12,616 nt of DNA from Nanobdellota archaeon (GTDB lineage: Archaea > Nanobdellota > Nanobdellia > Pacearchaeales > GW2011-AR1), in NCBI GenBank assembly GCA_018901375.1, contig JAHIEP010000080.1, positions 1 to 12,616 on the forward strand, read 5' to 3'. Numbering within the stretch: the stretch's first letter is position 1; every line of letters starts with the position of its first letter. A program made the position numbers and the translations under genes. Of the stretch, positions 12,537 through 12,616 are shown piece after piece. Below the pieces are notes generated by a model. The model saw only the letters and a list, made by a program, of their open reading frames with translations, ran no database searches and had not been told where the DNA came from.

Positions 12537-12616
12537 ACACCGTTAACAATATTATAGTATTTAAACTTTATCCAATCATCACCAGCAACGGTCGCAACTT
12601 CGCCACCCTCTTCCCT
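12533..12616 (-). CDS. Probable 3' end of another surface protein gene (partial)
   Basis: From the right edge, one minus-strand frame stays open for 27 codons and ends at TGA 12535-12533, which overlaps the next ATG as ATGA. That is the same joint as the next two gene boundaries of the operon. Its first codon positions are mostly G (GAA GAG GGT GGC GAA GTT), the pattern of real coding here. The product ends [15 protein letters not shown], which fits a beta-rich outer protein. Against it, a TATA-like TTTAAATA (12559-12566) lies 26 bases before the 703-aa start and no Shine-Dalgarno sequence is present, so that gene might begin a transcript instead. Both may be true. Confidence 0.5.
   Translation of the reverse strand, partial: REEGGEVATVAGDDWIKFKYYNIVNGV

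Overview
The window reads as a chromosomal segment of a small-genome archaeon, most likely of the DPANN group (Woesearchaeales/Pacearchaeales/Nanoarchaeota-like). The support is a tRNA-Glu with a bulge-helix-bulge type intron, TATA-like boxes about 26 bases upstream of start codons, the archaeal Era-like GTPase and DUF2073 pair, HEPN/MNT modules, and a set of secreted PKD, thrombospondin-3, discoidin-like and MopE-like surface proteins with single membrane anchors. No rRNA or universal marker is present, so the lineage is an inference.

Layout. 1-124: 3' end of a DHH/DHHA1 phosphoesterase gene (+). 218-376: intron-containing tRNA-Glu(CTC) (-). 474-1735: a small plus-strand island with an HNH endonuclease, two small membrane proteins, and a degenerate second copy of the 3' end of the HNH gene. 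1736-1907: spacer with a perfect 14-bp triplet repeat. 1908-2882 (-): an extremely acidic, Phe-rich secreted protein with a MopE-like motif and a C-terminal anchor. 2964-3338 (-): a four-helix-bundle (S23/IVP family) protein.

3418-6427 (-): a long chain of touching or overlapping genes. In transcription order these are an Era-like GTPase, three very small membrane proteins (34, 58 and 31-41 aa), a 25-codon ORF, HEPN, MNT, HEPN, MNT and DUF2073. The two HEPN-MNT pairs are a tandem duplication of about 682 bp. The GTPase and DUF2073 are commonly neighbours in archaea, so the small-protein and HEPN-MNT block looks inserted into an older pair.

6518-12616 (-): a cell-surface locus. A probable 3' gene end at the window edge is followed by a 703-aa discoidin/NAH-repeat/TSP3/Ig-like protein with no membrane anchor, a 328-aa Cys-rich protein with an LPGF tail, a 92-aa single-pass protein with a very basic tail, and an 872-aa PKD protein with one membrane pass. 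The first three genes are joined by ATGA overlaps with Shine-Dalgarno sequences inside the preceding gene, so they are probably made together as one envelope assembly. The unanchored 703-aa protein may be held by its anchored partners.

The plus strand is A/C-rich almost throughout, whichever strand is coding, which suggests a replication-linked mutational skew. Stretches that depart from it (the HEPN-MNT block, the 83-aa membrane protein gene and the discoidin-coding part of the 703-aa gene) are candidates for recent acquisition. The strongest new observation is the block of overlapping tiny membrane-protein genes joined to the duplicated HEPN-MNT cassette.
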